This document shows, piece by piece, positions 46,497 to 58,960 of a stretch of 64,000 nt of DNA. Under the pieces are notes generated by a model that worked only from the letters and a program-made list of their open reading frames with translations, did not search any database and had not been told where the DNA came from. The stretch's first letter is position 1. The number at the start of each line of letters is the position of its first letter. Source of the DNA: Psettodes erumei (lineage: Eukaryota; Chordata; Actinopteri; Pleuronectiformes; Psettodidae); the NCBI GenBank assembly GCA_016785225.1, contig JAFBJZ010000915.1, positions 1,736,001 through 1,800,000 on the forward strand. The letters run 5' to 3'. The position numbers and the translations under genes were made by a program.

Positions 46497-49400
46497 ATGG
46501 CGGCGGGCTCCGATTTGCTGGAAGATGTTTTCCTTAACACAGAGGTGGACGAAAAAGTAGTAAGTGATCTGGTCGGGTCTCTGGAGTCAGAACTTGCGGG
46601 AGCAGGTCGCGTCAACGCAACAGCCAAGGGCCAGTCTGCAGCAAATCACATCGGCAGTTTAGCTGTAGGTAGTAATTCCAATGTTCAGGGCAGTAAAATG
46701 GGACTTTCACAACAAGAGCTTGCTAAAGCAGGTAAGATAGCTGCCCACTTCGCTTAGCTAACATTAGCTTATTTTGGTCACGTTGTTCATCTGATTGTAG
46801 CGAAACTTGGCTTCACTTGTGTGTTTGCCAAAACTAATGCGGAGCGGAGAGTTGTTCGACACCCCCTTGTTTTCATGTGTTTCCGCTGCTGTAGGGACAG
46901 GAGTGCAAGGAGGTGTCATTAATAGTACGGGGTCCCACGGCTCAAGCATGGATGGAGCAGCCGGGACCACATCGCCGGGGGGACCGAGCATGACAGACGC
47001 TCAGAGTCATTCCAAGTCGGGGACAGATAGCGGAGTCGTTGCGGTAGTGTCAGATGCAGTATCTTGTGTCGGGAAAGCTGGAACTACCGGTGCTCAAACT
47101 TTGAATGGAAGTACCGTGGTGATGAACTGTCATATCCAATCCAGCGCGTCTGCTGACAGCAGCGGCAACTTCTCGCAGCCAGCTGTCACGCTTGTACACA
47201 ACGGACCAGTTTCTGTGAGCAAAGGAAGCGCAGCTGTGTTGGCTGCGACGCCAAGTACCATTATTAGGACTTCTTCGCCGAGTGCGCAGAATGCTGTGAC
47301 TTCGCCTGTCATTTCGTCTCAGCCGTCTGTTAAAAGTGTGCCCACGGTCACGCTTGTGAGACCACCTATGCAAAGTCCCACCAATATCTCACAAAGCGGA
47401 GGCAACCCCGGCACAGTTTTCACAGCGCCAGCCGCCAGTGTTACCAGCACGACTGGCCCCCTCGTCAACAGATTTGACTCTACAAAGACTATCATACACA
47501 CTGGCGCACACGTCGTGGCTTCAACTGTTGCCACGGGGACGACGGCGACCACGAGGAGCCCTACTGTTTTGCAAAACTTAAGGACTTCGGTGCCGTCGAC
47601 AATCGCTGCCACGCCTCCCGGTGGAACACGAGCGATCGCTCCGCAGGTGTTGGCCCCTCGACTCACTCAGCCTCAACCGAACGCCCCAAATATCCAAAAC
47701 ATTCAGCTTCCTCCAGGTAAAACCTCATTAATGTGGAAACAAAGTGTTGGTTCTTTAGGCTGCGCCAAGCGCCAATATCTTTGTCAGAAACTTGTTGCTA
47801 TCAAACGCACGCGTGAGTAAAAGTACACGTTTCTCAGCTGCTCTTGTGTGAACACAACGAATGATTTGAGTTATTTTGTAGCAAGCAAGGGAGACACTGA
47901 TTTGATCGTCCTCCAGAATAGATTAGGGATGGTCAAGGTACTAACTGCAGAACAGATCGTAAGTGTTGAGGACAAACTAGCATTCTCTTGCAATCTACTG
48001 ACCCTTACCTTTTCTTGTGAAAGACAATAGCGCCCTTATTTCAACAGCTATTTACTGTGTAACTTTAAGTACAAATCAAATGTGTGTGCTTTAAACTGTT
48101 TGGAAAGGCTAATGACTTGTCTCTTCTCTGACCTCAGATAATACTGACTTTAATCTCACTGGCTATCAGTTGGGATAATTGAGATTTTTTGACACAAAGG
48201 AGTATGACTTGCTCAAATGTAGAAATGTCAATGTACAGAAATTAGCTTTGGTCAGGAGTCCCGCGCATAGAGTCCCATTTAGTCACATGTAATTACACAT
48301 ATTCCCCTACAAGTCAGCACAAAACCTTGTTGCATTTGTTGCTTAATTCACCTGTAATGTGGTACTACTTTATTGTAGCCCTGTGTACTGTGTCCTGGAG
48401 GTGGGTCACTTATCACACAGGCAGTCACTTTTTCTTTGAGAAGTGGGCAGGCAGAACAGCAGGCTGCAGTGCACAGTAACACATCGGCCTACAATTAAGT
48501 ATTGGCTGCAAGAAAAAAAGTTTGACTTTGAATGTGCTGTGCTGAGGATGCTTAACAACCTCTAATTACATGTTGCGCTGTGGCTTGAAATGCTTTTGAT
48601 TTATATCGTGTTTGTGACTCATTTTGGTCTTACCAGTCGCTGACTGGCTGGAAGTCTCTGTTGGTAAGATTTCTCAGCCGAGGTAATATCTGTGCATCAA
48701 TAGGCCAACAGATCGGTCAGGAGCTCCATACAGATTGATGAGGCTGATCAGGACAAAACAGCCCTGCCCATTTACATCTTAACCTCCTTGACATTTGCCT
48801 CTTGCAGGCATGGTCTTGGTTCGCAGTGAGAGCGGGCAGCTGCTGATGATTCACCAGCAGACCTTGGCTCAGATGCAGGCACAGTCGCAATCTCAAAGTG
48901 CCATGACACCACGACCTGGAGCCCCCACAAGCACTCCACCCGTCCAGATCACTTCTCTACAGGTAGCAGGACTGCTGGAAACATGGCTACAGTAACAAGC
49001 AGAAAATGTGACTCATTCTCATTAGGTAGTGATGCATAGATCTAATATTTTGGATTAATATTTATTGAGAAGTGACTTATTGAGTAGCAAGATGTGACTG
49101 ACACACTTTAAAAAAACAGTTTCTTTGTCCCTATTATGATATAATGGTAACGACACAATTCAAAACTAAGCACAAACTTTAAAAGTGTGGTGTATATAAA
49201 TATTTAACTTATTGTCAGGAAATGGTACTTAGTTAACAGTCTCATGATGTGTTGCATGTTTTAGGATAATCAAACGCCAATCAGTGTCACATATTTAAGT
49301 ATGCAGTTTTAAACTTAAACCCAAAAAAGAGCACTCAAAAGCACGCCTATTATGTTCTCAGTATCAGCTGCTGCCCTGAGTTGAGGCATCAGGACTGGCA

Positions 49401-52400
49401 TTGGGAAAGAAAAAGTGGGATCGCCACTTTTTTGTTATCAGCTCTGAGCAATATATAATTTGAGCATCCCATCACAATGACACAGTCACAGTAATGGACA
49501 CATTTTTAATCATCACCCAGAGAAGTCTTTCAGTACACAGTATAAACAGTATACTGATTTATTGTCTGATTGAAAATGAAAACTAACAAAATTTGTTTTT
49601 GTTTCAAATTTTTAACAAACACACCTGAGGTCAGTTTGATGCATTTTACATTGCAGTCTGATTTAATTACACTTTCTTTGCTGGTTGCTTGTGTACAGTG
49701 AATTTTGACCCCACTGTACATGTTATATTAATAGTAAATTAGTGAATGTTTGAAAATATTTTCTATATAAAGATCATATGCGGCAAAACAGGGAAAGTGA
49801 TTTCCCTGCAGTGTTAAGTGGAGATATAAGTAGTGCAATGTAGTTTTTTCCTCAGTATTGTTCAACTTTTACGTAGTTTCATGTGTAACACCTCTTCCCG
49901 TGTCCCCTGCTGTTCTGCAGGCACCAGGCACATCAGTGCTTGCTCGTTCGGTTACCCCCACCACTATTATTAAACAAGGTTCCACAGCCCAGACCACTGT
50001 GACAGCCACCACCAAACTGCAGAGGCCTCCTGTACTGCAGGTAAATCCAGCACGCTTCTATTTAATTTTCTATAAAGTTATCAATCACCAAATGCCATGG
50101 AAATTGTCTGGTCCATCTGTATGGGTCATTCTCCACAAAGATCTGCAACTAATGTCATTTGCGTGACTCAGTTTCATTACACCAAACATTGAGCACTCTG
50201 TGACGACTGGACGATCAAGCTGCATGCTGTTGATTGGCTACATCTTGCGCTTTCTGTTACACAATTTAAAAACATAAATGAGAGAGAGACTGATGGCATA
50301 CCCCCTACTGCCCCCTGCCCGCATTGCTCTAGACATAAAAGTGCAGTCTTCATGACCTCATAAAAAAATATCCAGTCACGATTTTCCTAAACTAAATTTA
50401 CCACGAAAGACCTTTTCTTTTTTCATATTCACTGCATCCACTAAACTCCCACAGATATCCCACACACGTTGCTTCACTCATTGTGGCTTGGCGTTGCTTC
50501 CGTAAGGACTTCCAACAATATGCACTGAAAAAAAATGGATTATTCCCCGAACAAAATCAGGCGTGAGAGGTTTGAGTACAGTATGTTTGAAGATGCTTGT
50601 TGTAATTTTAGATAAATCGTTCTCCATATTTCCATTTTTTAATTGAACTTACGCAAGAACACGCATGGAGCATTTCTGTCGCTCTCCTAAAACCTGTGGA
50701 AGACATGAGTAGTTTCCTGGAATGAGAATGTTAATGTAAGGCTTTTAGTGCTGTACTCCTGCCTAAAGAAGGGTTAAATGCATGTCTGTTGGACCAGCTA
50801 CGATTTCCCAATCTGAAATGCTCAATTAAAACGGGCTCAGGCCTGTTTCATAGGTTTTGCATTCATCTTATTTTGCCAAATAAGTGCAGTGAAAGACAGT
50901 TTTTTTTGTTGGTTTTTTTGCATCAAGCCCTGCACATTTGTTTGAATTTTTCTGTTGTCTCTGGCTGGCCTTTTTGTTTTCTAACTTTGGTCATATGAAT
51001 CTTTCTTGTGAAATATGATTTTTCTGCTTGCCAACAAATACCCCTTAAAGGTTGACATATTTTTACTTAATATCATTGGTTTTTATCATCTGATTTGTAC
51101 TTGGCATTTTTATAACAAACTCTATTTCATTTTAGGGGTGGAAGAAGAGAATTGTGAATCTCCCGACAGTGAATGTTGTAGACAAAGTATACAAATATCA
51201 GTGACAGCAAACAGAAAATATGTAGCTCTTTTCTGGAAAAAATAAAACTAATCAAGAAAAATAAAATGGTATTTTGTCCTAGTTAGGTTGAATACACTGT
51301 GCCGCAGGACCAGACAGGTCAAAACAGTTATTGTGACCATGTCATTGTCCTCATTTTATGGTGGGATTATGATGATTTTATGATCATGATTCACTTACTA
51401 ATATAGAACACCATCATGCTGGGAGGAACTGCCACCACCCCGGGTCAGCCGCTGGGAACACCCGCCACAGTGCAGCCGGGATCTGCAGCCACAGCAGTAA
51501 CGCAGAGGGTAGGGCCCCTTGGGGTCACGGGGACCCCTGTCGCTCCAACACCTATCACAGCTGTAAGAGAGAAGTACTAACCCTGAATACCTTTGTTTGT
51601 GTAATCTGTCAAAAGATAAATAATGAACAACACAGATAATTAATTTGTTTGTTTGTGTGTGCTTGTAGGAGACTCTGGAGAATGTAAAAAAATGTAGAAA
51701 CTTTCTGTCCACGCTGATCAAGCTGGCATCCAGTGGGAAACAATCCTCTGAGACTACAGCTAGTGTTAAGGAGCTGGTCAAGAACTTGCTGGTAGATTTT
51801 TTTTCTCCTTTTTTTCTTTTGTGACTCTCTCTCACTTCCTCTCCTTTAAAAAATGTCTCTTCCTTTTATGATTTTAACTGTTCTGATTGGTCCTTTGTGT
51901 CTATTGTATTACAGGAAGCAAAGATAGAGCCTGAAGATTTCACTAGTAGGTTATACCGGGAGCTCAACTCCTCACCACAGCAGTACCTTGTGCCTTTCCT
52001 CAAGGTGAGATCAGAAGTGCACCGGCCGATACTCAGATATGATCGCTACTGCGGCATGCTACAGATTGTTGAAATGCAGACCTTAGTTGATATGTACCCA
52101 CTCTATGACCTCCACTCATCAGGTACTGCTGGTGAGTGACAGATGCCTGTGATATTCTGTGCACATATTCTGCTCAGTGTCGCATGGAAGCTGAAGGCAA
52201 CCTTTACCGCTTTTATACATGCATGGTAATGTGGTATCATGACTGTGCTCCAAAACAAAGCTTTTTATCTTCCAGTGGAAACACTGGTACACTAATTTAC
52301 ATTGAGAAAGACATTTACACACTGAATGGTATTACTGTACAGGTTAGCAGTGCTGTGCATAGAACTGAAGTTGCAGAACCAGGTCTTGTTTAAACAGTTT

Positions 52401-55400
52401 CAACCACAGAATTAAACTGTGACAACAGTAGTAGTAGTAGTAGCAACAATAGAAAAAACATGTCTATATTTCTTTCCTGTTAGGAGACCAAGAAACACCT
52501 TCAAAATAGTCACATCATCATGTATATCTTTATATATGAATTTGCATGTATAATGAATGAGAATACATTTATTATTAGAGTTTTCTTCAAGATATTCTGG
52601 TTGATATTTGATATATACATCATAAAATCTGTTTCACCTTAATGAAAAGAAATCTAAAAACATATTCATATTCATCACCAACCTGAAAGAAGATGTATAC
52701 ATTAAACTGTATACCTTCTCTCTTCTGTATGTTTGGTTTTCCATACAGTATATAATAGAGTGCCACTACTTTTGCTGTGTAATAACTAAAGCTATCTTTT
52801 GTGGGAAGGAGTCAGTGACTTAATCAAACTAATTTCAAACTAATATATTTTTTCTTTTTCTGTCATCTGTCCACCTGCAGAGAAGTCTCCCAGCACTGCG
52901 TCAGATGACCCCAGATTCAGAGGCCTTTATTCAGCAGAGCCTGCTGCCTCAGCCCAGCACTCAGCCTGCTGCAGCAGCCTCCACAGCCCTCACTGCCGTG
53001 GTGCTGCGACCTCCTCTCTCCACCGCCACCGCCACTACAGCCACCAGCACTCCGGCGACCAAAACCGCAGTCATCAGCCTCACGCAGTCACCTCAGAGTA
53101 AACCAGGACTGGTAATTTTGCTGCTAGGCAGGCACATAGGAGTTGAAACCTTGTATTGAACAGTTTATATGTCATTCTATTTTTGTCCACACTTTGATTC
53201 TGTGTTTCTCACTCTTTGTCACTGAATGTGCACAGATTGTGTCACAGCAACAGGGGATGATGGTGAGACCACAGGTGACCCTGGCTCAGTCTCCCATGGT
53301 AACACTCAGAGGACAACCTCATAGTCGCATCATTGTGGGCCAGCCACAGGTGGTCAAACCGCTGCAGACAGGTCTGTTTCCAACAGTTGCTTACCCATAT
53401 CATTTATTTCTTTTCATTGTATGTCACTAGCCATCTAAATGTAAATCCTACTAACTTTGAATGTTATTATTTGGTACATTAAACACATAAAACAAATGCA
53501 TTGAAAATAGTCACTGTACACAAAAATATGTTGATTCCCTTCTGTCTATGTGTAGTCTTTCACTGGTTTAATATGAACAGTGTAGAGTCACTGCCACCTT
53601 ATGGATATTGTATGTAATTGCAGGACACTCAACTTGTTCAAAGATGGCAAATTTAATAAAAAAAAATCTGAAATTATATTCATGTTATCATTTATGTTTT
53701 AAACAGCATACTAACAATTTTAACTGCAGCTGCAATATGTTACTCTCAGCCAAAATCTAAACTGGCTTTTCTCACTGTTAGTTCCGGCAGTGAAGCAGAC
53801 TTTGGCTCCAGGGGCAAAAGGAGTACCAGTCGTCAGTCAGACCTCTCTCACTGCTGTTCAGAAGAACAAGCTGAAGGAGGCAGGAGGGGGAACCTTCAGG
53901 TCTGTGACACACTCAAGATAAATGCTGCATAAGCACTGGTCTCCAAATAGTCAGTATGTTTAGTAACATATAAGTATTTTACATTTTCAAAAAACGTATC
54001 ATTATATATCATATTGGAGCTATTTCAGTGGTTAGTAAATACAAACTTAGAATTTGGCATGTTTTGTGTGTCTGGATTAATTGTCGTCAATGTAAAATCT
54101 ACTACAGCATACAAGCTGTAGTAGAAAACCTCCACATAACCTTTCAGTTTTACTTTTCATGATAAGGCCAAACCAATTTCTTTCTAACAGAAAGTAAAGC
54201 CATGCATTTGCATTGGGAGAACAATGATGCAGCAGAAGTTGTGAAAATCTGTTCACACAACATCACAAACAGATTCACTATACAACATATAAAACTGAGT
54301 TAGAAGAACTGGAAATCAGAAGCGGACTATGGTGACCTGAAAAAAGAAAAACACTGTTAAGTGGTACATTCTAAGGAGCTGTGTAACATAATCGAAGCAG
54401 GTTCAAGGGTTTTTTGAATGAAAGGTTGCTATAAAATCAAGACTTTCAACAACCTGTCTACTTTTTTGATCAGTTTTAAAATTGTGTTTATGGTCCTGTA
54501 TTTTGTTCTTATTTTACCACCTTTCTGCCGGTAGACGTATTTCCTAATTAATGATGTAATTCTCATAATTAATGACCTCATAAGCATAAGTGGTTATGGG
54601 TAATATATCATGGTAGCTAAAGCTCTCTTGTCAAGTAAAACTGAACATATTTCTGCATTTACAAAGATAGAGTGAAGCTTTAATGTCCCAGAGAGACAAT
54701 CTGGCTGACAGACAAATGACGATCATAAATGCGAAAGAAATGGATATAATAGGGGATTGTAGAAGATTACATTAGAATGTACAGGTGTAACTAAAAGACT
54801 GGCTTATGATGTAGGACAAATATGTGCGCAGAACTTTATTATGTGATTGAAGTTCCTGGGAATATCTGCTCTGCCTAACAGGTAGGATGAGTAGTTGAGT
54901 TGTATGACAAAACAGAAATGATTTAATTGAGAACAGCTTTATTGTGTGTTTGGATATACTGAAAAAGAAGTGGGAAGTGTCAGCAAAGAGAACTGTTGAA
55001 AAATCTGAGTTATATGCAGTGGCTGTCTAAAAGATGTATTCTTTCAATTCCTCTCCTTACCAGACGACCTTTGATGTAGTTATGTTGTTGTTTACAAACC
55101 GAAAGAGGGAAGACAAGATTTAACCATGGGTTGTGATAAATAGCATCACACATTTTAACTTACATTCATTAAATCCAAGGATATTTAGTGAGAATAGATG
55201 GTCTTACATTGGTGCACTGATTATATTGGTTTGATTACATTTATCTCAATGTCCCTGGGTACAATCCCTTGTCCAATGTCTTGGGGTTGCCGGAGTTGGA
55301 GTTTTATAATCCTACACACTATATAGTATAGTGGCTTTAGGAATAACTTGTGTTAGTGTGTTTTTCTTTAATACAAAAACTGTAGTGATGGTATTAGAAT

Positions 55401-56954
55401 TGCAGTTGTTTGGTCAAACTCGCTAGTTAGGGTCCATGATGCTATTTGGGTATGTTCCAGCTATAGGAGACCACTGCAGCTGAATAAAACAATTGAGATT
55501 ATTCATTATAAAAGTACACAGATGAGAAAGAATTGTGTTTGTGTTGTGTCTCTCTCATCACTTTCCATCTCATCCAGGGATGATGATGATATCAACGATG
55601 TGGCCTCTATGGCAGGAGTCAACTTGTCGGAGGAGAGTGCTCGTATCTTAGCAACCAACTCTGAGCTTGTTGGCATGGTGACTCGCTCCTGCAAGGATGA
55701 GGCCTTCCTCTCCGCCTCTTCGCTCACCCGGAGAGCTCTTGAGATCGGTGAGACATGTACGGTACATGTACAGTGCGCTCTTCGTTTTAATAGTTGATGG
55801 TGTCTCACCCTGTCCACACTTCTCCTTTTGTGACAGGTAAGAAGTTTGGTGTCAGTGAATTGGGCTCAGATGTGATCAACTACATTTCCCATGCCACACA
55901 GCAGCGACTACAAGACCTACTGGAAAAGGTGTCACAGGTGGCACAGCAGAAGAACATACCCTTCAAGGTGATAATTTATTACAGCACCTGGAGAGCTGGC
56001 GAGACCCAGTGCTATTTACTCAGTTTCAGTTTCTCTTACTGAATCTTTCTGTCCTTCCTTGCTGAGTCTTACTTCATTCAACCTTCAGGAGGACGAGCGG
56101 TACGAGCAGGCCAGCGATGTGCGAGCCCAGCTCAAATTTTTCGAGCAGCTGGATCACATGGAGAAGCAAAGGAAGGAAGAGCAGGAGCGAGAGATCCTGT
56201 TGAAGGCTGCCAAGGTAAAAGTACTGTCTTTATACAAGGGCATCATTTAGACACCGTCATACCTGCCTAGAGAAGATGAGAGAGTGATCTCAAGTCAGTG
56301 TCATTAGTATACATTTCCTCAGCTGCTGGGAGCAGATTTTTTAACTGTGACTGAATGAATGAATAAAACAACTGATTGAATAAATAGAACATATCCATCT
56401 TGAAATATTAAAATGTCCTCTACGTTACTTCAGTCTCGTTCACGGCAAGAGGACCCCGAGCAGCTCCGACTTAAACAGAAGGCCAAAGAGGTAAATATAT
56501 GCTACCATAGGTGACTATATGATTGCTTTCTTTGGGAAGTATTATGACAAGACTAATCTCTTTGTTACTACAGATGCAGCAGCAGGAGCTGGCTCAGATC
56601 CGGCAGAGAGAAGCCAACCTAACGGCACTGGCAGCAATTGGCCCGAGGAAAAAACGGAAAATGCACTCTCCTATTAGAGGTGCCAGTGCAGAGGTTAGGA
56701 ATATGAAACTGTTTGCCACAAATTCACGAAAGAACTCAATGAAAGACTAAATGTATCGCTAATATTTCCTCCATTTCATCCCCCAGGGTTCAGGGTCTGG
56801 GCCCTCCCAGCCTGGAGGCTCCGGTGGTGCAGGTTCCAGACAGTTTATGCGACAGCGTATCACCAGAGTCAACCTCAGGGACCTGCTGTTCTGCCTGGAG
56901 AATGAAAAAGGGACCAGTCACTCACACCTGCTATATAAAGGCTTCCTCAAATAG
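46497..56954 (+). CDS. taf4: TAF4, TFIID subunit, 16 exons
   Basis: Exons: 46497-46731, 46895-47716, 48808-48962, 49921-50040, 51407-51562, 51669-51791, 51915-52004, 52881-53111, 53236-53371, 53782-53899, 55578-55747, 55837-55967, 56089-56214, 56434-56490, 56574-56693, 56787-56954; 985 aa (human 1085). The start MAAGSDLLEDVFLNTEVDEK is nearly the human start. Next is a long Ser/Thr/Pro/Val region (79-352), then GMVLVRSESGQLLMI, and the TAFH/NHR1 domain (~497-585: ENVKKCRNFLSTLIKLASSG, EDFTSRLYRELNSSP). The conserved C-terminal TAF4 region begins DDDDINDVASMAGVNLSEES (~729), carries the histone-fold half that pairs with TAF12, and ends NLRDLLFCLENEKG...YKGFLK. TAF4 is a core TFIID scaffold in the nucleus and an activator target. 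All joins are in phase with GT-AG ends. The extra human poly-Pro/Ala segments near the N-terminus are absent. Confidence 0.97.
47717..48807 (+). other. taf4 intron 2
   Basis: Bounded by donor gtaaaa and acceptor cttgcag. No gene or RNA feature is recognised inside. Confidence 0.6.
53900..55577 (+). other. taf4 intron 10 (~1.7 kb)
   Basis: It separates the linker exon ending AGGGTF from the exon opening the conserved DDDDINDV region. AT-rich, no features recognised. Confidence 0.6.
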
Positions 56955-58960
56955 CACCTGCATTGAAATGACTAGTCTCGCTCAGTGGCATTAAGAAGGC
57001 AGAGTTGACCGTCAGCTCAGACCCTCTCTGCTGGTACTTTCTTTGATCACCCACTACTGAATGAGGAGACGTCTGTCTGTGGGAAGAGAATTAATTGGAA
57101 ACACTGAAGGGACGTCAGCTTTTAAAAGCCTCTTCAGGTGCGGGCCTTTTGTATTTTCAGCGCTGAGAAGGAGCAAATATTAGAACTTGGCCCTGAGTTT
57201 CAGCGTGCCTCTCAGCTCGGTTTGCTCTTCAGAGACCAGTTGCACTCAACCACACTTCCTTCATGCACTGCCTCATGCTGCACATAAGAAAATGTCTTTA
57301 ATTGAACTGAGCACTTCAGATTTGAAAACCTTGTCAGTGTCATCACATTGACACCTGGGTTGTAGCAGTAGATGTCTGTGAAGTGGTTCCATTTTAGATA
57401 AATGTGCAACATTCAGGTGCAACCTGATTTTACAGAGCTGCAGTAATGCTAATTTTCTTGACCATGTTAACATAAAAAATCTGTTTATTTAAGTTTTTAA
57501 CAGAGATTTTAATGGATCACACGTTTATATACTATATTTTGGCACAATTTTAATGAGACTAATCTTGACTAGTCTTGTCTTCTGCTGAGTTGCCTTCTTC
57601 AGATTAAGCCATAAGGATTAGAACTTGTTCATCTTAAGTAACTTCATCTATACAACAGTTCTCTTGAGATTGAGATTTGTAGGATGCGTGCTTTGCCGTT
57701 TGCTTTTGTTGTTCGTCTTTGCATGATTGGAAATGAAAATGATTATTTGTATGTTGTGCATGGTGTAATCACAGGTGTTGAACTCTCCCCACTGTAGCGT
57801 ATTCACTGTGAGAGACAGTGTTTTTAAAAAAAATTCAGATTCAGGCACATTTACTCCACAGGCTACATATACTTTACATTCCCATCAATTATTTTTGCAT
57901 AACATGGTGATTTTTGTCCCATCTCCCCCGCAGCCTGTTTCAATTCTTTTCTCCAGTGATGGTTAAAAAAAAATCAATTGGCTTCTTGTCAATATCCTGG
58001 TGGCAAGCCAACTGACCAGTAGATGATCCAAGAATAATGGAACATTCACATTAAGAAAATAATAATGAGGATTTTTTCTCTGTGTGTCTTGAATAATATT
58101 ACCAAAAAACTGAGCTATTAAGTAATTTTCCTGCTTTTTATGAATGTCACACATGGAAAACAGTTTGTTTGTTTTTTTTCAAATAATAATGTGCAACATT
58201 TATGTAACTTCTGGTCCATCTCAATACATTTGTTATGAGATTTTTATGCCGTTTAAAAAGTAGAATCAATTTAGATGGCTGCCCAGAGTAACTTTAAAAA
58301 CATCTGAACTTCTTTGGTATAATTTGGAAATGAAGTGGCTGTTTAAAGTATCCAGGCTGTGTAGCTCATGTGCTATGATATGAATTTAAAGAAATGGATT
58401 ATGGGGAAAGGAATCCCAATAATGTCTTTGATTGCAGTTCAGTCCTGTAAGTGAATCACACATTTGTGCATCCACATTTTTATATGATTTTATATGATTG
58501 AATGATGGAGGTCATGTTTGGTAAACATGGGCATGAAATGCAGAACAAGCACTGCACCTTGACAGATCAGTTTTCTAAAAAATAGTCGATCAGATGAACA
58601 TATACACTTTATACCATTTTATATTTTTAGTGCACATACTAATTTTGGTCTTTATACCTTTTGTCATTTTATGAAAGAATGTTTATGGGCAAATTTTATT
58701 ACTGTGTATACTTAATTTCGCTATTTGTAGATTTATCAGTGGACAACTTCGAATTGAGGAAATTTGTCCTATTTTTCATGCATCTAAATATGACATGTAC
58801 GACAAATATATGATGCTTTATTGCCAATATCTTGTAAATTTTGCACTACTTGTTAATATGTAAATATATGAATTTAAGAAAAAGTTTTTAAAATGTTATT
58901 TTATAATGGATTGAGAGAGAAAGATCTCTATTAAAACAAACAAAAAATATCTGTCTTGAT
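56955..58960 (+). other. taf4 3' UTR (~2 kb)
   Basis: AT-rich sequence with many TTTTA/ATTT tracts after the taf4 stop. ATTAAA at 58930-58935 followed by an A-rich then T/G-rich stretch is the best polyadenylation candidate. I see no other coding region. Confidence 0.5.

Noticed and set aside
47050..47666. Minus-strand frames of 107 and 115 aa
   Set aside because: Antisense of the large taf4 exon 2, which is open in several frames because of its base composition.
51398..51835. 145-aa minus-strand open frame
   Set aside because: It is the antisense of taf4 exons 5 and 6, which encode the conserved TAFH region.
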